Source: Pseudorhodoferax aquiterrae
GTDB lineage: Bacteria; Pseudomonadota; Gammaproteobacteria; Burkholderiales; Burkholderiaceae_C
Direction: 5' to 3'
Length of the DNA stretch: 64,000 bases
Assembly (NCBI RefSeq): GCF_014652235.1
Contig: NZ_BMYK01000001.1
Span: 330,982 to 394,981, forward strand
In this document: positions 55,583 through 64,000 of the stretch, one piece after another
Numbering within the stretch: the first letter of the stretch is position 1
Layout: every line of letters starts with the position of its first letter
The notes under the pieces: generated by a model
What the model was told of the DNA's origin: nothing
The model's input: only the letters and a program-made list of their open reading frames with translations
Databases searched by the model: none
Position numbers and translations under genes: made by a program

Positions 55583-56967
55583 CGGAACTCCATGCGCACA
55601 GCGCGCGCGCCCTGGCGGCGCAGGTCAGGGCGGGCGTGCTCAGCGCGGTGGCCGTGGCGCGCCACTTCATCGACCGTGTGGAGCGCCTGAACCCCGGCCT
55701 CAATGCCATCGTCCAGTTCGATGCGGAACAGGTGCTGGCCGAGGCCGCGGCCGTGGATGCGCGTCTGGCCGCGGGCGAGGATCTGCCCATGGCCGGCGTG
55801 CCGTTCACGGTCAAGGACAACCTCTGGGTCGCAGGCCGGCGCATCGCCCAGGGTTCGCGCCTGTTCGAGGACTTCGTCGCGCCGCGCGACGCCTGGGCCG
55901 TGGCCCGGCTGCGCGCGCGCGGCGCGGTGGTGCTGGGCATCACCAACTGTTCGGAGTTCGCTTGCAAGGGCGTGACCAGCAACCTGCTGTACGGCGCCAC
56001 GCGCCACCCGCTGGACCCGGCGCTGACGCCGGGCGGCTCCTCCGGCGGCGCCGTGTCGGCCCTGGCCGCGGGCCTGGGCCTGCTGGCGCTGGGCACGGAC
56101 GCGGGCGGCTCCACGCGCCGGCCCGCCGCGCACTGCGGACTGGTGGGCTTCAAGCCCAGCAACGGGCTGATCCCGCACCCCTGGGGTTTCGCCGAGCCGA
56201 ACTTCGGCCTTTCGGTGATCGGCCAGCTCGCACGCGACGTGGACGACTGCGCCTGGCTCTACGACCAACTGCTGGCCTTTGATGCGGCCGACCCGGCCGG
56301 TGTGCCGATCGCCGTGGGCCTCGAGGCGTCGCCAGGTCTGCAACAAGCCGTGACCGGCCTGCGCGTGGCCTGGAGCCCGCAGCTGGGCTGCGACTTCGCG
56401 GTCGATGCCGACGTGCTGCAGGCGCTGCAGCAGCGCGTGGACGCCTTGCGCACGGCCGGTTGGCAGATCGACGATGCCGACCCGCCCTGGCCGGCCGAGG
56501 CGCGCGAGTACCCGCTGCTGGCACTGCAGCAGGCCGGCCTGCACGCGCTGTACGGCGCGCGGCTGGCCGACGCGCGCGAGCGCATCGACCCCGTGCTCGT
56601 GGCCCAGATCGAGGCCGGTGCCGAGGTCACGCCCGCGCAGGTGGCGCGCGCATTGCGGCTCAAGGAACGGCTCAGCGCCTGCCTGGTGCGCTTCTTCGAG
56701 CGCTACGACCTGCTGCTGTGCCCCACCACGCCGGTGACGGCCTGGCCGCTCGCCCAGCTCGGCCCGCCCGCCATCGGCGGCCGCCCGGCCGGCCCGCGCG
56801 GGCATGCGGCGTTCACGCCCTTGTTCAACTACTGCGGCGTGCCGGCCTGCTCGGTGCCGGCCGGCACGGTGCGCGGCCTGCCCGTGGGGCTGCAGGTGGT
56901 GGGACCGCGCTTCGAGGATCCGCGCGTGCTGCAGGCGGCACGGGCGGTCGAGGCGCTGGGTTCCTGA
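55579..56967 (+). CDS. amidase signature family protein
   Basis: The 462-residue enzyme has the Ser-cisSer-Lys triad regions: FTVKDNLWV near residue 76 (Lys), [18 protein letters not shown] near 152 (first Ser), [19 protein letters not shown] near 175 (nucleophile). It hydrolyses amides or N-carbamoyl compounds to acid plus ammonia. As the last gene of the four-gene operon it could act after the cyclic hydrolases, resembling the AtzE/AtzF position in triazine pathways. Its ATG overlaps the racemase-family stop (ATGA). Confidence 0.92.
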   Translation: MTELHAHSARALAAQVRAGVLSAVAVARHFIDRVERLNPGLNAIVQFDAEQVLAEAAAVDARLAAGEDLPMAGVPFTVKDNLWVAGRRIAQGSRLFEDFVAPRDAWAVARLRARGAVVLGITNCSEFACKGVTSNLLYGATRHPLDPALTPGGSSGGAVSALAAGLGLLALGTDAGGSTRRPAAHCGLVGFKPSNGLIPHPWGFAEPNFGLSVIGQLARDVDDCAWLYDQLLAFDAADPAGVPIAVGLEASPGLQQAVTGLRVAWSPQLGCDFAVDADVLQALQQRVDALRTAGWQIDDADPPWPAEAREYPLLALQQAGLHALYGARLADARERIDPVLVAQIEAGAEVTPAQVARALRLKERLSACLVRFFERYDLLLCPTTPVTAWPLAQLGPPAIGGRPAGPRGHAAFTPLFNYCGVPACSVPAGTVRGLPVGLQVVGPRFEDPRVLQAARAVEALGS

Positions 56968-57076
56968 GCACGGACGTCGCGGCGCGCGGCGGCGCAGGTG
57001 CTCGCCTGTCATTCTCGGCGCTGTTGTTGGAAATAACCGACACCACGCCCCCACGCATGGCGCTACCTTCGCGCCC

Positions 57077-57718
57077 ATGTCTTCCGAACCACGCCTGTGG
57101 GACATCTCGCCGCCCGTGCACGCGGGCACGCCGGTGTTCCCGGGCGACACCCCCTACCAGCAGCGCTGGGCCGCCAGCATCGGCCCCGGCTGCCCCGTCA
57201 ACGTCGGCGAGCTGACGCTCTCGCCGCACGTGGGTGCGCACGCCGATGCGCCGCTGCACTACGACCCGGATGGCGCGGCCATCGGCGCCGTGGACCTCGC
57301 GCCCTACCTGGGGCCGTGCCGCGTGGTCCATGCCATCGGCGGTGGGCCGCTCGTGCAGTGGGCGCATCTCGCGCATGCGCTGGACGGCCTGCCGCCACGC
57401 CTGCTCGTGCGCACCTACGCCACCATGCCGCAGGACCGCTGGGACCCGCAGCTCGCGGCCTATGCGCCCGAGACGGTCGAGCGGCTCGCGGCCCTGGGCG
57501 TGCGGCTGATCGGCATCGACACGGCCAGCATCGACCCGGCCGACAGCAAGACGCTTTCCAGCCACCAGGTGATCCGCCGCCACGGCATGCGCGTGCTCGA
57601 GAACCTCGTGCTCGACGACGTGCCCGAGGGCGACTACGAACTCATCGCGCTGCCGCTCAAGCTCACGACGGCCGACGCCTCCCCCGTGCGCGCGGTGCTG
57701 CGCGAACTCCGGAACTGA
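57077..57718 (+). CDS. kynB: kynurenine formamidase
   Basis: The 213-residue protein from ATG 57077 starts [20 protein letters not shown] and has the cyclase-family metal motif [20 protein letters not shown] near residue 54 (HxGxHxDxP) plus [14 protein letters not shown] near 150. It hydrolyses N-formylkynurenine to kynurenine and formate. It opens the kynB-kynU-kynA operon; the 109-bp gap before it contains the TTGTTGGAAATAACCGAC stretch (57023-57040), a likely regulator site, but no KynR gene is in the window. Confidence 0.94.
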   Translation: MSSEPRLWDISPPVHAGTPVFPGDTPYQQRWAASIGPGCPVNVGELTLSPHVGAHADAPLHYDPDGAAIGAVDLAPYLGPCRVVHAIGGGPLVQWAHLAHALDGLPPRLLVRTYATMPQDRWDPQLAAYAPETVERLAALGVRLIGIDTASIDPADSKTLSSHQVIRRHGMRVLENLVLDDVPEGDYELIALPLKLTTADASPVRAVLRELRN

Positions 57719-57721
57719 ACC

Positions 57722-58993
57722 ATGACGACCCTGCAAGACTGCCGCGCGCGCGATGCCGCGGACCCGCTGCGCGCGCTGCGCGACCTGTTCACGATTCCTG
57801 CTGGCGTGATTTACCTCGACGGCAATTCATTGGGCGTGATGCCGGCCGCCGCGCCTGCGCGCATCGCCGCCGCCGTGCGCGAGGAGTGGGGCACGCAGCT
57901 GATCCGCGCCTGGAACGCATCGGGCTGGTTCGACCTGCCGCAGCGCCTGGGCGACCGGCTCGCGCGCCTGGTCGGCGCGCAGCCCGGCGAACTGGTGTGC
58001 ACCGACTCGACCTCGGTCAACCTGTTCAAGGTGCTCTCGGCCGCGCTCAAGATCGCGGCAGAGGACGCGCCGCAGCGCCGCCTGGTCGTCAGCGAACGCA
58101 GCAACTTCCCGACCGACCTCTACATCGCCGAAGGCCTGTGCCGTGAGCGCGGCTACCGGCTGCAGCTGGTCGACGCACCGGAGCAGATCGCCGCGCTGCT
58201 GCCCGAGACCGCCGTGCTCATGCTCACGCACGTGAACTACCGCACCGGCGCCATGCACGACATGGCGGCCATGAGCGCCGCGGCGCACGCGGCCGGCGCG
58301 CTGGCGGTCTGGGACCTCGCGCACAGCGCGGGCGCGGTGCCCGTGGACCTGAACGGCGGCGGCGCCGACTTCGCGGTCGGCTGCGGCTACAAGTACCTCA
58401 ACGGCGGCCCGGGCGCGCCGGCCTTCGTCTGGGTGCACCCGCGCCATGCGCAGCGCTTCTGGCAGCCGCTGTCGGGCTGGTGGGGCCATGCGGCGCCGTT
58501 CGCGTTCACACCCGATTACCAGCCTGCGCCCGGCATCGCGCGCTACCTGTGCGGCACCCAGCCCATCCTGAGTCTGACCGGGCTGGAATGCGGGCTGGAC
58601 ACGGTGCTGGCCGCCGAGCCGCTGGGCGGCATGGCCGCGCTGCGTGCCAAGTCGCTGGCGCTGACCGACCTCTTCATCGCGCTGGTCGAAGAGCGTTGCG
58701 CCGGCCATGGCCTGGAGCTGGTCACGCCGCGCGCACATGCACAGCGCGGCTCGCAGGTTTGCTTGAGCCGCAGCGAGGGCGCCTACGCGATCGTGCAGGC
58801 CCTGATCGCACGTGGCGTGATCGGCGACTACCGGGCCGGCGACGCGCAGATGCCCGACATCCTGCGCTTCGGCTTCACGCCCTTGTACCTGGGCTTCGAG
58901 GACGTCTGGAACGCCGTCGAGCACCTGTGCGAAGTGCTGGCCAGCGAAGAATGGCGCCGCTCCGAGTTCAACGCCAAGCACGCGGTGACCTGA
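57722..58993 (+). CDS. kynU: kynureninase
   Basis: The 423-residue PLP enzyme has [16 protein letters not shown] near residue 30, the dicarboxylate-binding [16 protein letters not shown] near 97, [15 protein letters not shown] near 200 and the PLP lysine in [15 protein letters not shown] near 224. It cleaves kynurenine to anthranilate and alanine. It begins 3 bp after kynB and its stop overlaps the kynA start by one base (TGATG). Confidence 0.96.
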   Translation: MTTLQDCRARDAADPLRALRDLFTIPAGVIYLDGNSLGVMPAAAPARIAAAVREEWGTQLIRAWNASGWFDLPQRLGDRLARLVGAQPGELVCTDSTSVNLFKVLSAALKIAAEDAPQRRLVVSERSNFPTDLYIAEGLCRERGYRLQLVDAPEQIAALLPETAVLMLTHVNYRTGAMHDMAAMSAAAHAAGALAVWDLAHSAGAVPVDLNGGGADFAVGCGYKYLNGGPGAPAFVWVHPRHAQRFWQPLSGWWGHAAPFAFTPDYQPAPGIARYLCGTQPILSLTGLECGLDTVLAAEPLGGMAALRAKSLALTDLFIALVEERCAGHGLELVTPRAHAQRGSQVCLSRSEGAYAIVQALIARGVIGDYRAGDAQMPDILRFGFTPLYLGFEDVWNAVEHLCEVLASEEWRRSEFNAKHAVT

Positions 58994-59829
58994 TGAGCAC
59001 GGAGAAGATCGTCCACGACGAAAAGGCCCAGCTGGACTTCAGCCGGTCCATGAGCTATGGCGACTACCTGCACCTGGACGAGATCCTGAACGCCCAGCAC
59101 CCGCTGTCGCCCGCGCACGACGAGATGCTGTTCATCGTGCAGCACCAGACCAGCGAGCTGTGGATGAAGCTCATGCTGCACGAGCTGCACGCCGCCATCC
59201 GCGCGATCGCCGGCGACCGGCGCGCCGACGCCTTCAAGATGCTCGCGCGCGTCTCGCGCATCATGGAGCAGCTGGTCAGCGCCTGGACCGTGCTGTCGAC
59301 CATGACGCCGCCCGAGTACAGCGCTATGCGCCCCTACCTCGCGAGCTCCAGCGGCTTTCAGAGCTACCAGTACCGCAGCATCGAGTTCGCGCTGGGCAAC
59401 AAGAACGCGGCCATGCTGCAGCCGCACGCGCACCGCAGCGACCTGCTCGCCCAGGTGGAGGCCGCCTGGCGCGCGCCATCGCTGTACGACGAGGCGCTGC
59501 GCCTGCTCGCACGCGAAGGCCTGGCGATCCCGGCCGACCGGCTGGACCGCGACTGGACCCAGCCCTATGCGGCGAGCCCCGACGTCGAGGCCGCCTGGGC
59601 CGCGGTCTACCGCGACCCGCACCGGCACTGGGACCTCTACCAGCTCGGCGAGAAGCTGACCGACATCGAGGACGCGTTCCGGCTCTGGCGCTTTCGCCAC
59701 GTGACCACGGTGGAGCGCGTGATCGGCTTCAAGCGCGGCACGGGCGGCACGGGCGGGGTGCCCTACCTGCGCAAGATGCTGGACGTGGTGCTGTTCCCCG
59801 AGATCTGGTCGGTGCGCACGGCGCTGTGA
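58993..59829 (+). CDS. kynA: tryptophan 2,3-dioxygenase
   Basis: The 278-residue heme dioxygenase has [20 protein letters not shown] near residue 21, the [10 protein letters not shown] motif near 51, [16 protein letters not shown] near 118, and the C-terminal [18 protein letters not shown] and [13 protein letters not shown] near 252 (substrate loop). It opens the indole ring of tryptophan to N-formylkynurenine. With kynB and kynU it completes conversion to anthranilate. Confidence 0.96.
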   Translation: MSTEKIVHDEKAQLDFSRSMSYGDYLHLDEILNAQHPLSPAHDEMLFIVQHQTSELWMKLMLHELHAAIRAIAGDRRADAFKMLARVSRIMEQLVSAWTVLSTMTPPEYSAMRPYLASSSGFQSYQYRSIEFALGNKNAAMLQPHAHRSDLLAQVEAAWRAPSLYDEALRLLAREGLAIPADRLDRDWTQPYAASPDVEAAWAAVYRDPHRHWDLYQLGEKLTDIEDAFRLWRFRHVTTVERVIGFKRGTGGTGGVPYLRKMLDVVLFPEIWSVRTAL

Positions 59830-59850
59830 TGGCCGTGCGCGGGCGGCCGC

Positions 59851-60759
59851 TCAGGGCGCGTCGATGAAGGCGCGGACGTCCGCCAGCACCGGCGCCATCC
59901 AGCGCAGCGGCCAGGCCATGGCGCCGACCAGCGTCGCATGGTTCACGCGCCCGTACAGGCGCAGCGTGACCGGCACCCCGGCCGCCTGCAGCTTGCGCGC
60001 CAGCTGCACGCTGCTGCGCTCGGGGCTGACGAGATCGTCCTGGCGCGCCGTGCCGAGGAAGGTGCGCGGCGCATCGGCCGGCGCGAAGTCGATGGGCTGC
60101 GCCCGCGGCGGGTAGTCCGGGTGGAAGAACACCGGCCGCACATCGGGGTTGTCGGTGGGAAAGAAATCGTAGGGCCCGGCCAGGCCGATCCAGCCCGCCA
60201 GCTCCTGCGGCCGGTGCCCCGTGGCCTGCAGCCAGCGCGCGTCCAGCGCCAGCATGGCGGCGTTGTAGCCGCCCGCGCTGTGGCCCATCACGAACACGCG
60301 GCGCGGGTTCGCCCCCAGGCGCTGCGCCTGCGCGAGCCCCCAGGCCAGGGCCTGGGCACTGTCCTGCAGGAATGCGGGATAGCGCACCTGCGGGTAGAGC
60401 CGGTAGTCGGCGATGAGCGTCAGCACGCCCTGCGCAGCCAGCGCTTCGCCGAGGAAGCGGTAGTCGGCGCGGTCCCCGCTGTTCCAGGAGCCGCCGTAGA
60501 AGAACACCACCATGGGCCAGCCCGCGGTCGGTGGCGTGGCGGTGGGTGTGTAGATGTCCAGGCGCTGGCGCGGGCCGTCCGCATACGGCACGCCGGTCTG
60601 CAGGGTGTAGGTGTCGCGCGCGGACAGCGCATTCAGCGTGCCGGTGCCCGAGCAGGCGCCCAGCAGCGGCAGCGTGGCCAGGGCGGCGAACAGGAGGGCG
60701 AGCGTGCGGAGCAGCGGGCGGGTACGGTGCAAGGGGCGGGGTCCGGGGTGGCGACCCAC
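59851..60759 (-). CDS. alpha/beta hydrolase lipoprotein (esterase/BD-FAE-like)
   Basis: The 302-residue protein has an N-terminal lipoprotein signal (LLRTLALLFAALATLPLLGA-C, lipobox LGAC near residue 36) and an alpha/beta hydrolase domain: VVFFYGGSWNSGDRADYRF near 82 (oxyanion), nucleophile GHSAGGYNAA near 157 and His in VNHATLVGAM near 274. It resembles carboxylesterases and kynurenine formamidase-like hydrolases, so a role with the adjacent kyn genes is conceivable but it is exported. The start is a GTG at 60759; a downstream TTG at codon 10 would also suit. Confidence 0.82.
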   Translation of the reverse strand: MGRHPGPRPLHRTRPLLRTLALLFAALATLPLLGACSGTGTLNALSARDTYTLQTGVPYADGPRQRLDIYTPTATPPTAGWPMVVFFYGGSWNSGDRADYRFLGEALAAQGVLTLIADYRLYPQVRYPAFLQDSAQALAWGLAQAQRLGANPRRVFVMGHSAGGYNAAMLALDARWLQATGHRPQELAGWIGLAGPYDFFPTDNPDVRPVFFHPDYPPRAQPIDFAPADAPRTFLGTARQDDLVSPERSSVQLARKLQAAGVPVTLRLYGRVNHATLVGAMAWPLRWMAPVLADVRAFIDAP

Positions 60760-60786
60760 CCTGTACGCGGCCGCGGCCCGGCCGGA

Positions 60787-61473
60787 TCACGCGGCTTCGT
60801 CGTCGAACCCCACGAAGCGCGCCGCCTCGTCCACCGACTTGCGCTGCGACACCACAGCGTTGGCCGGAAAGCTGTCGTCGGGCCAGCCCATCGCGATGCA
60901 GGTCTGGATCACCTGGTCGTCCGGGATGCCGGCCTCGGCACGCACCACGGGCGACTGCATGATGCCCTGGCTGTTGATCACGCAGCCCAGGCCGCGCGAC
61001 CAGGCGGCATTGACGATGGCGTTGACCACGCCGCCGCAGTCGAAGGGCGCGATGTCGCTGCCGTGGATGGCGCGGTCGTAGGTCACCACGATGGAGACCG
61101 GCGCATCGAACTGGCGAAAGCCGCGCAGCACCCAGTCCTGGCGCGCCGCCTTGTCGTCGCGCGCGATGCCCATGGCGGCGAACAGTTGCTTGGCGATGCC
61201 GATCTGCCGCTCGCGGTGCACGCCCGCGTAGTCCGGCCCCAGGCGGAACTCACGCGAATGCGGGATGCCGGCGAGGTTGCGTTCCACGTTGCCAGCGCGG
61301 ATGCGGTCCAGCACCGCGCCCGTCACCACGTGGAAATTCCAGGGCTGGGTATTGAGCGAGGTCGGCGCCCGCATCGCGAGCGCAAGCACCTCGCGGATCA
61401 AGGCCCGGGGCACCGGCTTGTTCTGGTAACCGCGGATGCTGCGGCGCTGCTGCACCACCTGGTCGAAGTCCAT
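60787..61473 (-). CDS. nitroreductase-family FMN oxidoreductase (second copy)
   Basis: From ATG 61473, with AGGGAGAC upstream, the 228-residue enzyme has RRSIRGYQNKPVPRALIREV near residue 9, APTSLNTQPWNFHVV near 36, and LGCVINSQGIMQSPVVRAEA near 157. It matches the nitroreductase at 1984-2655 in order of motifs, for example the FDAP segment near 120 and the C-terminal GW/MGW block, but with an intact NTQPW FMN loop. Substrate is unknown. It is followed on the minus strand by the esterase gene after 27 bp. Confidence 0.9.
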   Translation of the reverse strand: MDFDQVVQQRRSIRGYQNKPVPRALIREVLALAMRAPTSLNTQPWNFHVVTGAVLDRIRAGNVERNLAGIPHSREFRLGPDYAGVHRERQIGIAKQLFAAMGIARDDKAARQDWVLRGFRQFDAPVSIVVTYDRAIHGSDIAPFDCGGVVNAIVNAAWSRGLGCVINSQGIMQSPVVRAEAGIPDDQVIQTCIAMGWPDDSFPANAVVSQRKSVDEAARFVGFDDEAA

Positions 61474-61566
61474 GCGTGTCTCCCTGTCGTTGCAGTGCGG
61501 TCGCCAGCGGGCCGGCGGCCGGGCGACTGCGCGCGGGATCATGCGCAGGCCCTGCGGCGCCTGCGA

Positions 61567-61962
61567 TCACCTGCGCGACATGCGGACGGCCGGGGCGTAT
61601 CCGTCGGGGCGCGCGGCGGCCTCCAGCAGCCCCGGCGCACGCACATGGCGGCGCAGCGACAGCAGCGTGGCCAGCGCTCCGGCCAGCAGCCAGCCGGCGG
61701 CCGGTTCGGGCTCGGCCGGCGTGGCGGCGCGCGGCCTCGGCGCGCGGTCCTGCACGGGGGCGGGCCGCCCCGGGGGCCGTTCTGCCGCCCGGGTGTCCGC
61801 AGCGGCGGTGATGGCATGTCCCGCCGGCGCCGGCGCCGGACTCGGCGGTGTTGCGGTGCGCACGAGCGCGCTGGCGGGCAGGCTGGCGCAGCAGCACCAG
61901 GCCATGCCCAGTCCGATCGTGTGCAGGCGCGCGCGCTGGCGTCGCGGGGGTCGTGCGTCCAT
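61567..61962 (-). CDS. small hypothetical protein with PEP-CTERM-like tail
   Basis: A 131-residue frame has an N-terminal hydrophobic stretch (IGLGMAWCCCASLPASALV), a Pro/Ala/Arg-rich middle, and near residue 82 an EPEPAAGWLLAGALATLLSL segment followed by RRH. This resembles a PEP-CTERM sorting signal, a Pro-Glu-Pro-like motif, helix and basic end, but 20 more residues follow it. In high-GC DNA an open frame of this size can be chance, so the gene is uncertain. Neither RBS nor homologue is evident. Confidence 0.4.
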   Translation of the reverse strand: MDARPPRRQRARLHTIGLGMAWCCCASLPASALVRTATPPSPAPAPAGHAITAAADTRAAERPPGRPAPVQDRAPRPRAATPAEPEPAAGWLLAGALATLLSLRRHVRAPGLLEAAARPDGYAPAVRMSRR

Positions 61963-62059
61963 TCCTGGCTCCTTCGCTGCCGTGCCCTGCGCCTGCCGAT
62001 CGCGGCGCAGCCCACGGCGGGCGCAGTCTCCAGGGAGTGCAAAGGCGCGGAAATCCCGC

Positions 62060-63073
62060 TTACATGGGATGCCGCGCGGGCACCGGCGCCCGCACCGCGC
62101 TGGGCGGCTGTCCGATCACGCGCTTGAAGGCACGGCTGAACGAGGCCTCGGAGTCGTAGCCGAGCCGGCTGGCGGCCACCGCCACGCGCATGCCCTGTTG
62201 GGCGATCCAGTGCCGGGCCTGGAACATCTTGACCTTGGCCACGTAGCGCGCCGGGCTCTCGCCCACGGTCTTCGTGAAGGCCTCGGCGAAGCGCGAGCGC
62301 GAGGCGCCCATGAGCTCGGCCAGAGCGGGCACGCTCCAGTCGCGCTCGGGCTCGGCATGGATGGCCGCCAGCACCTTGCCGATGTCGGGGCAGTGCACGG
62401 CCGCCAGCCAGCCCGTCGCGTCGCCGCAGGCGCACTCCACCCAGGCGCGGATGATGCTGGCGGCCAGCACGTCGGCCAGCCGCGCGAGGATGCCGCAGCT
62501 GCCGATGCGGTCCAGCGCCACCTCGCGCTCCATCGCGTCCAGCAGGGCCGGCACGCCGGGGTCGCGCAGCGCGAGTTCGCCCGCCCGCATGAGGTCCGGC
62601 ATCAGCGCCATGAGCGGGTGCAGCGGGTCCAGGTTGAAGCGCATGCTGCCGCAGAACAGCAGGTCGGACGGCGCCTGCCCATCGTCCGCCGTGCCGTCGC
62701 GCACGAGATAGACCTGCTCGGACACCGGCACGCGCGGCAGCGCCGCGATGTCGGTGGCCGGCAGGTCGGGCGCGCTGGCCAGCGCGTGCGCGCTGCCGCG
62801 CGGCAGCAGCACGGCGTCGCCGGGGTCCAGCCGCAGCCAGTCGCTGCCGGGCAGGCGCAGCCAGGCGCCGCCGCTGGCGACGAAATGAAAGCGCGCATCG
62901 CGCTGGGCCGGAAAGCGCAGCGACCACGGAGCGCGCACCAGGCAGCGGCCGTACTCCACGCCGTCCAGCCGCAGGCCCAGCAGGATGCGCGTGAGCGTGT
63001 CGCGCCGGTCGGGGGGGATGGTGGGCGCCGCCAGCGTGGCCAGGGCAGAAGGTCTGGAGGATTCGTCAAGCAT
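62060..63073 (-). CDS. AraC-family regulator with cupin-type sensor domain
   Basis: The 337-residue protein from ATG 63073 has an N-terminal cupin-like region (FHFVASGGAWLRLPGSDWLR, then LDPGDAVLLPRGSAHALAS near residue 80) and a C-terminal double helix-turn-helix: VPALAELMGASRSRFAEAFT near 247 and VAVAASRLGYDSEASFSRAF near 298. It belongs to the Cupin_6 AraC group that controls adjacent exporters or oxidoreductases. It is divergent from the MFS gene over 79 bp, the usual layout for a regulator and its target. Confidence 0.92.
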   Translation of the reverse strand: MLDESSRPSALATLAAPTIPPDRRDTLTRILLGLRLDGVEYGRCLVRAPWSLRFPAQRDARFHFVASGGAWLRLPGSDWLRLDPGDAVLLPRGSAHALASAPDLPATDIAALPRVPVSEQVYLVRDGTADDGQAPSDLLFCGSMRFNLDPLHPLMALMPDLMRAGELALRDPGVPALLDAMEREVALDRIGSCGILARLADVLAASIIRAWVECACGDATGWLAAVHCPDIGKVLAAIHAEPERDWSVPALAELMGASRSRFAEAFTKTVGESPARYVAKVKMFQARHWIAQQGMRVAVAASRLGYDSEASFSRAFKRVIGQPPSAVRAPVPARHPM

Positions 63074-63152
63074 TTCGGCTTTTCCGGCATTCAAACGCCG
63101 GGATCTTAGGCCTAAGCTCCGCGCTCTGCTTGTCCAACCTGGGATATACCCT

Positions 63153-64000
63153 GTGTCTTCCGCTTCCTGCACCACCTGCCCCCCCATTGCCGGCGCACCG
63201 CCGGAGCCCACCCAGGCCCATTGGCCGGCCGTCGCCGCGCTGGCGCTGGGCGTGTTCGGCCTGGTCACGGCCGAGTTCCTGCCGGCCAGCCTGCTCACGG
63301 CCATGGCCGCCGACCTGCGTGTCAGCGAGGGCACGGCCGGCCAGACCGTGACGGCCACGGCGCTGGTCGCGGCCGTGGCCGCGCCAAGCCTGCCGCTGCT
63401 CACGCGCAACCTGGACCGCCGCAGCGTGATGCTGGCGCTGACCGTGCTCCTGCTGCTGTCCAACGGCCTGGCCGTGGCGGCCACCAGCCTGCCGGCGCTG
63501 CTGGTGGCGCGCGTGCTGCTGGGCGTGGCGCTGGGCGGCTTCTGGTCGATGTCGGGCGCGCTCGCGCTGCGCCTGGTGCCGGCCGACCGCTTCGCACGCG
63601 CCATGGCGCTGATCCTGACCGGCGTGTCGGTGGCCACGGTCTGCGCCGCGCCCATCGGTGCCTGGATGGGCGAGCAATGGGGCTGGCGCAGCGCCTTCTG
63701 GGCGGCCGGTGCGGTGAGCGTGGTGACGCTGGTGTTCCAGCTCGCCACGCTGCCCGCGCTGCCCCCGCGCGACCGGCCCGACCTGCGCGTGCTGGCCGAA
63801 CTGCTCACGCGGCCCGACGTGCGCGTGGCGCTCTTGGCCGTGCTGCTCGTGATCTCGGGCCACTTCGCGGGCTTCACCTACATCCGCCCGCTCATGGAGA
63901 ACGTGACGCACCTGTCGGTCGGCGCGATCACGGGCGTGCTGCTGGGCTACGGCATCGGCGGCTTTTTCGGCAACCTGGTGGGCGGCGCCATCGCCGAGCG
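63153..64000 (+). CDS. MFS efflux transporter, DHA1/AraJ-PbuE type (3' part outside window)
   Basis: From GTG 63153 the visible 282 residues form an MFS N-half plus part of the second: LALGVFGLVTAEFLPASLLT near residue 32, the loop LLTRNLDRRSVMLALTVLL near 83, ALGGFWSMSGALALRLVPAD near 123, and GWRSAFWAAGAVSVV near 178. The pattern fits the AraJ/NepI/PbuE branch of drug, nucleoside or sugar exporters. No in-frame ATG lies upstream, so GTG is the best start. It is divergent from the AraC gene, its likely regulator. Confidence 0.9.
   Translation, partial: MSSASCTTCPPIAGAPPEPTQAHWPAVAALALGVFGLVTAEFLPASLLTAMAADLRVSEGTAGQTVTATALVAAVAAPSLPLLTRNLDRRSVMLALTVLLLLSNGLAVAATSLPALLVARVLLGVALGGFWSMSGALALRLVPADRFARAMALILTGVSVATVCAAPIGAWMGEQWGWRSAFWAAGAVSVVTLVFQLATLPALPPRDRPDLRVLAELLTRPDVRVALLAVLLVISGHFAGFTYIRPLMENVTHLSVGAITGVLLGYGIGGFFGNLVGGAIAE

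Noticed and set aside
57077-60759. Esterase lipoprotein as a second kynurenine formamidase
   Set aside because: It has a lipobox and signal peptide, so it would act outside the cytoplasm, and a proper kynB is already in the operon.

Overview
The window is very GC-rich, densely packed chromosomal DNA, and the gene set points to a betaproteobacterium of the Burkholderiales, probably Comamonadaceae. Supporting signs are two Bug-type solute receptors, DUF3579 and DUF4148 proteins, divergent murJ/rpsT, an argD-argF pair, and short operons with ATGA start/stop overlaps. I saw no tRNA, rRNA, CRISPR array, transposase or phage gene. Placement at genus level is not possible from the sequence alone.

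Region 1 (1-18.8 kb) handles acyl-CoA and carboxylic acids. A minus-strand operon (CaiB/BaiF CoA-transferase, nitroreductase, Bug receptor, acyl-CoA synthetase cut by the left edge) diverges from a Liv-type binding protein and a DmdB/AlkK-like acyl-CoA ligase. A TetR regulator then faces a long plus-strand run: two acyl-CoA dehydrogenases resembling a two-subunit (PimC/PimD-like) enzyme, an enoyl-CoA hydratase, a complete five-gene Liv-type ABC importer, another CoA ligase, a second Bug receptor and a carboxymuconolactone decarboxylase-family protein. Together they look like uptake, CoA activation and beta-oxidation of an unidentified organic acid.

Region 2 (18.8-37.2 kb) is mostly housekeeping: lipoate ligase-like protein, thiamine-binding-like protein, DUF4148 protein, yicC, a Ser/Thr kinase with PP2C phosphatase, rph-rdgB-hemW, an SDR protein without the usual catalytic residues, a SirB1-like protein, murJ, rpsT, argD-argF. 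At 33.3-35.7 kb there is a damaged locus: an S9 peptidase lacking its N-terminus abuts the last codons of a lost response regulator, followed by a histidine kinase missing its HisKA core.

Region 3 (37.2-57.0 kb) is a catabolic island for what appear to be cyclic amides, ureides or N-heterocycles. It holds a seven-gene minus-strand operon (taurine-type ABC importer, epimerase, SDR, dihydropyrimidinase-like hydrolase, racemase-family protein), an ATZ/TRZ amidohydrolase, a GntR/FCD regulator, a second racemase-family protein, a spermidine/putrescine-type ABC importer, a deaminase, and a four-gene plus operon (amidohydrolase, PuuE-like deacetylase, racemase-family protein, amidase). A repeated motif TTGTRYCCAAT occurs in the three promoter gaps of the island and is a candidate operator of the GntR regulator. 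A 642-bp imperfect palindrome lies at 47.0-47.7 kb.

Region 4 (57.0-64.0 kb) has a kynB-kynU-kynA operon (tryptophan to anthranilate), a lipoprotein esterase-like hydrolase, a second nitroreductase, a small hypothetical membrane protein, an AraC regulator and a divergent MFS exporter cut by the right edge.
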